Shown here: one piece after another, positions 5,330-7,497 of the stretch | Layout: each line of letters opens with the position of its first letter | Position numbering within the stretch: position 1 is the stretch's first letter | DNA from: an uncultured Altererythrobacter sp. | GTDB lineage: Bacteria; Pseudomonadota; Alphaproteobacteria; Sphingomonadales; Sphingomonadaceae | Assembly (NCBI GenBank): GCA_938009055.1 | Contig: CALLIO010000179.1 | Coordinates: 1 to 7,497 of the forward strand | Direction of reading: 5' to 3' | DNA: 7,497 nt | Program-made: the position numbers and the translations under genes | The notes under the pieces: model-generated | Seen by the model: only the letters and a program-made list of their open reading frames with translations | The model's database searches: none | Told to the model about the DNA's origin: nothing

Positions 5330-6535
5330 GTGAGCCAAGATAATAAGCCCAAAGGCAGTGCGACCAAATTGGTCGAGGCAGGCCGCAAGGAAGAGTGGAC
5401 TGGCGCGGTCGTCAATCCGCCAGTTTGGCGCGCGAGCACGCATCTTTACGCAAGCGAGGCTGACCGCAAGGATACGCTCAAACGCAATCAGGATGGCGAT
5501 TTCTATTACGGGCGGCGCGGCGCACCCACGCAATGGGCCTTAGCCGAAGCATTGACCGAGATCGAGCCGGGCGCTGAGGGAACCGTGCTTTACCCCAGCG
5601 GGGCTGCCGCCATCACCGCTGCGCTGATGGCAGTCCTAAGGCCGGGCGATACGCTGCTAATCAGCGACAATGCGTATGAGCCCACGCGAAGCACGGCGTT
5701 CGGGATTCTCAAGCGCTGGGGCATTGAAACCCGCGCATTTGATCCACTCGATCATGCAGCATTTGAAGCAGCTTTCTGCGAAAAGACCAAGGCGGTTTGG
5801 TTTGAAAGCCCCGGCAGTTTGACGATGGAAGTAAGCGATATTCCAGCGCTTGCGGCAATCGCGCGCGAACATGGCGCTGTCAGCCTGATCGACAACACTT
5901 GGGCCTCTCCGCTCGGCTTCCAGCCGCTGATGCATGGCTGCGATATTACGGTGATGAGCCTCACCAAACATGTTGGCGGCCATTCCGATCTGATGATGGG
6001 TTCAGCCAGTGCGGGGGCGAAATATTACAAGCGCTTGCGCCAAACAGCGCAGCAATTGGGTCATGTCGTCTCGCCCGACGATGCGGCGTTGGCCTTGCGC
6101 GGATTGCGCACGATGGGTGTGCGGCTTGAGCGCTCTACACAGGGCGCGGTTGAGGTGGCGAAGTGGCTCTCTTCCCGCAGCGAGATCGCCCATGTGATGT
6201 GCCCGATGATGGCGGGCGATGCAGGCCATGATTTGTGGAGCCGCGACTTTACCGGCGGATGCGGCCTGTTGAGCTTCACCTTCAAGGCAGGCACGATCGA
6301 AGCGCGCGCAAAATTCGTCGATGCGCTCGATCTGTTTGGCATCGGATATAGCTGGGGCGGGTTTGAAAGTCTGGCGCTGGTGTTTGATGCCGAAACCACC
6401 CGCAGCGCCACGCCTTGGCCGCCGAGTGGATGGCAGGCTGGTGATGGATTGGGCGTTCGGCTATCTATCGGGCTTGAAGACACAGCTGATCTTATCGCTG
6501 ACCTTGATCAGGCACTCAGCAGGATGAATGACTAA
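5330..6535 (+). CDS. metC: Cystathionine beta-lyase (Cys/Met metabolism PLP enzyme)
   Basis: This 401-residue fold-type I PLP enzyme belongs to the Cys/Met metabolism (trans-sulfuration) family. The MetC-type reaction cleaves cystathionine to homocysteine, pyruvate and ammonia. Visible motifs are Y-G-R-R-G-x-P-T at 60-67 (phosphate-binding Tyr and Arg), P-S-G-A-A-A-I at 89-95, E-S-P-G-S at 159-163, D-N-T-W at 188-191 with the pyridine-nitrogen Asp188, and S-L-T-K-H-V-G-G-H-S-D at 210-220 with Schiff-base Lys213. Near the end are S-W-G-G-F-E-S-L at 341-348 and R-L-S-I-G-L-E at 377-383. The D-N-T-W and W-G-G-F-E-S patterns fit bacterial cystathionine beta-lyases better than gamma-synthases, though substrate choice within this family is hard to prove from sequence. 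It starts at a GTG with GAGGA 6 nt upstream, 9 bp after sseA, and its stop abuts the next ATG. Confidence 0.92.
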   Translation: MSQDNKPKGSATKLVEAGRKEEWTGAVVNPPVWRASTHLYASEADRKDTLKRNQDGDFYYGRRGAPTQWALAEALTEIEPGAEGTVLYPSGAAAITAALMAVLRPGDTLLISDNAYEPTRSTAFGILKRWGIETRAFDPLDHAAFEAAFCEKTKAVWFESPGSLTMEVSDIPALAAIAREHGAVSLIDNTWASPLGFQPLMHGCDITVMSLTKHVGGHSDLMMGSASAGAKYYKRLRQTAQQLGHVVSPDDAALALRGLRTMGVRLERSTQGAVEVAKWLSSRSEIAHVMCPMMAGDAGHDLWSRDFTGGCGLLSFTFKAGTIEARAKFVDALDLFGIGYSWGGFESLALVFDAETTRSATPWPPSGWQAGDGLGVRLSIGLEDTADLIADLDQALSRMND

Positions 6536-7497
6536 ATGACCGCGCAAGCCCCTCCAGCCTCTGAAGAAACCACCGCATCCGAAGAGGCTCTCTCGACACC
6601 GGGACAAGCGTGGAGTTTGGCTGAACCGGTGGAAGAAACCGAGTCCCTTGTTGCGGACGAAGGGCTGAAAGAGGCGGTTTCGTCGCAAAGCGAAACCGCG
6701 GGAAGCGTGCTTGATTCGCTGGATTCAGCGGCGATCACACTGGGTGGCACAACCATATCGGTACTCGACGTATTGCTTGTTGTTGGTGTGATTGTGCTGG
6801 TGATCGGCGGCGCGATGCTGGCGACACGTTTTTGCGCGGCGATGCTCAAACGCGCAACGCGGCTTGACGCGACCCAGCAATTGCTCGTGCAGAAAATCTC
6901 GACCATTCTGGTCTGGGCCGCAGCCTTCTTCATCGGCGTCGATCTGCTCGGAATAGACCTCACCGCCCTCGCCTTCTTTGGCGGCGCATTTGGTTTGGCG
7001 ATTGGTTTTGGTCTGCAGAAGACTTTCGGCAACCTTATCTCCGGCATCTTGCTGCTGATGGACAAGTCGATCAAGCCGGGCGACGTGATCTCCGTTACCG
7101 ATCAAGCTGGCAATGAAAGCTATGGCCAGATCCGCAAGATCGGCATTCGAGCCATCTCGGTCATTACCCGCGATCAGACCGAATATCTCATCCCCAACGA
7201 GAACCTGATGACAAATCAGGTGGTGAACTGGTCATACAGTTCGAAAGATGTGCGCGTGCGTGCGCCGGTTGGCGTTTCTTATGACAGCGATTTGGAGCTC
7301 GTTGAAAAGCTGCTTTATCAAGCGGTTGATGAAACCGAGCGCATTCTCACCACCCCCAAGCCTCGCGTTAATCTGATGGAATTTGGCGACAATTCGGTCA
7401 ATTTCGAGCTGCGCTTCTGGATCCGTGATCCTGAAGGCGGCCTCGCCAATATCCGTTCCGACGTGTTCAAGCGCATCTGGCAATTGTTCAAAGAGAA
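6536..7497 (+). CDS. MscS-type mechanosensitive ion channel (3' end outside window)
   Basis: An open frame of 320 codons runs from the ATG at 6536 to the window edge. The protein resembles small-conductance mechanosensitive channels, which open under membrane tension to release solutes during hypo-osmotic shock. Residues 1-70 form an acidic, Ser/Glu/Thr-rich soluble tail. Helix TM1 is at about 74-98, TM2 at about 122-138 and the pore helix TM3 at about 143-175. TM3 has the Gly/Ala-packed pattern G-G-A-F-G-L-A-I-G-F-G-L-Q followed by N-L-I-S-G-I. K-P-G-D-V-I at 180-185 and the beta-domain motif I-P-N-E-N-L at 219-224 with N-W-S-Y (231-234) are classic. The ATG directly follows the metC TAA (TAAATG). 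An AGGA lies 11 nt upstream, so translation is probably coupled. The C-terminus is not visible. Confidence 0.93.
   Translation, partial: MTAQAPPASEETTASEEALSTPGQAWSLAEPVEETESLVADEGLKEAVSSQSETAGSVLDSLDSAAITLGGTTISVLDVLLVVGVIVLVIGGAMLATRFCAAMLKRATRLDATQQLLVQKISTILVWAAAFFIGVDLLGIDLTALAFFGGAFGLAIGFGLQKTFGNLISGILLLMDKSIKPGDVISVTDQAGNESYGQIRKIGIRAISVITRDQTEYLIPNENLMTNQVVNWSYSSKDVRVRAPVGVSYDSDLELVEKLLYQAVDETERILTTPKPRVNLMEFGDNSVNFELRFWIRDPEGGLANIRSDVFKRIWQLFKE

Noticed and set aside
6532..7074. Minus-strand open frame (180 codons) opposite the MscS-type gene
   Set aside because: Low-complexity Ser-rich translation with no motif; the plus-strand frame has clear MscS motifs.

Overview
The window looks like a stretch of alphaproteobacterial chromosome. 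It is moderately GC-rich by eye, gene-dense, and uses GTG starts and overlapping or abutting genes. The make-up of the proteins (alphaproteobacterial-type RarA tail, short QueF, mercaptopyruvate sulfurtransferase, MetC-type lyase) would fit Sphingomonadales such as the Erythrobacter group. That placement is inference from protein character and is not proven. Nearly all of it is ordinary core or semi-core sequence. I saw no CRISPR array, transposase, integrase or phage gene.

Left part (1-1218): the 3' end of rarA, a replication-fork AAA+ ATPase, overlaps by 4 bp the start of a DUF429-like RNase H-fold protein. A tRNA-Thr(TGT) gene with encoded CCA follows 27 bp later.

Middle (1219-3030): a structured 127-bp leader precedes a DUF2235/Tle1-like alpha/beta hydrolase with a strong Shine-Dalgarno site and a GTG start. 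It converges, with only 5 bp between stop codons, on queF, the last step of preQ1 synthesis for queuosine. queF is on the minus strand and its best start is the ATG at 3030.

Right part (3131-7497), all on the plus strand: an uncharacterised envelope protein (signal peptide, Thr-Pro/Ala-Pro linker, one membrane helix, C-terminal globular domain), then sseA (3-mercaptopyruvate sulfurtransferase), metC (cystathionine beta-lyase family) and an MscS-type mechanosensitive channel cut by the window end. The last three are very tightly packed (9 bp, then a TAA-ATG abutment) and are probably one operon. sseA and metC share a sulfur amino acid theme; the channel is probably only a co-transcribed passenger.

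The least explained items are the orphan Tle1-like hydrolase beside the tRNA gene, and the Pro-rich single-pass membrane protein upstream of sseA. I found no convincing new multi-gene system.
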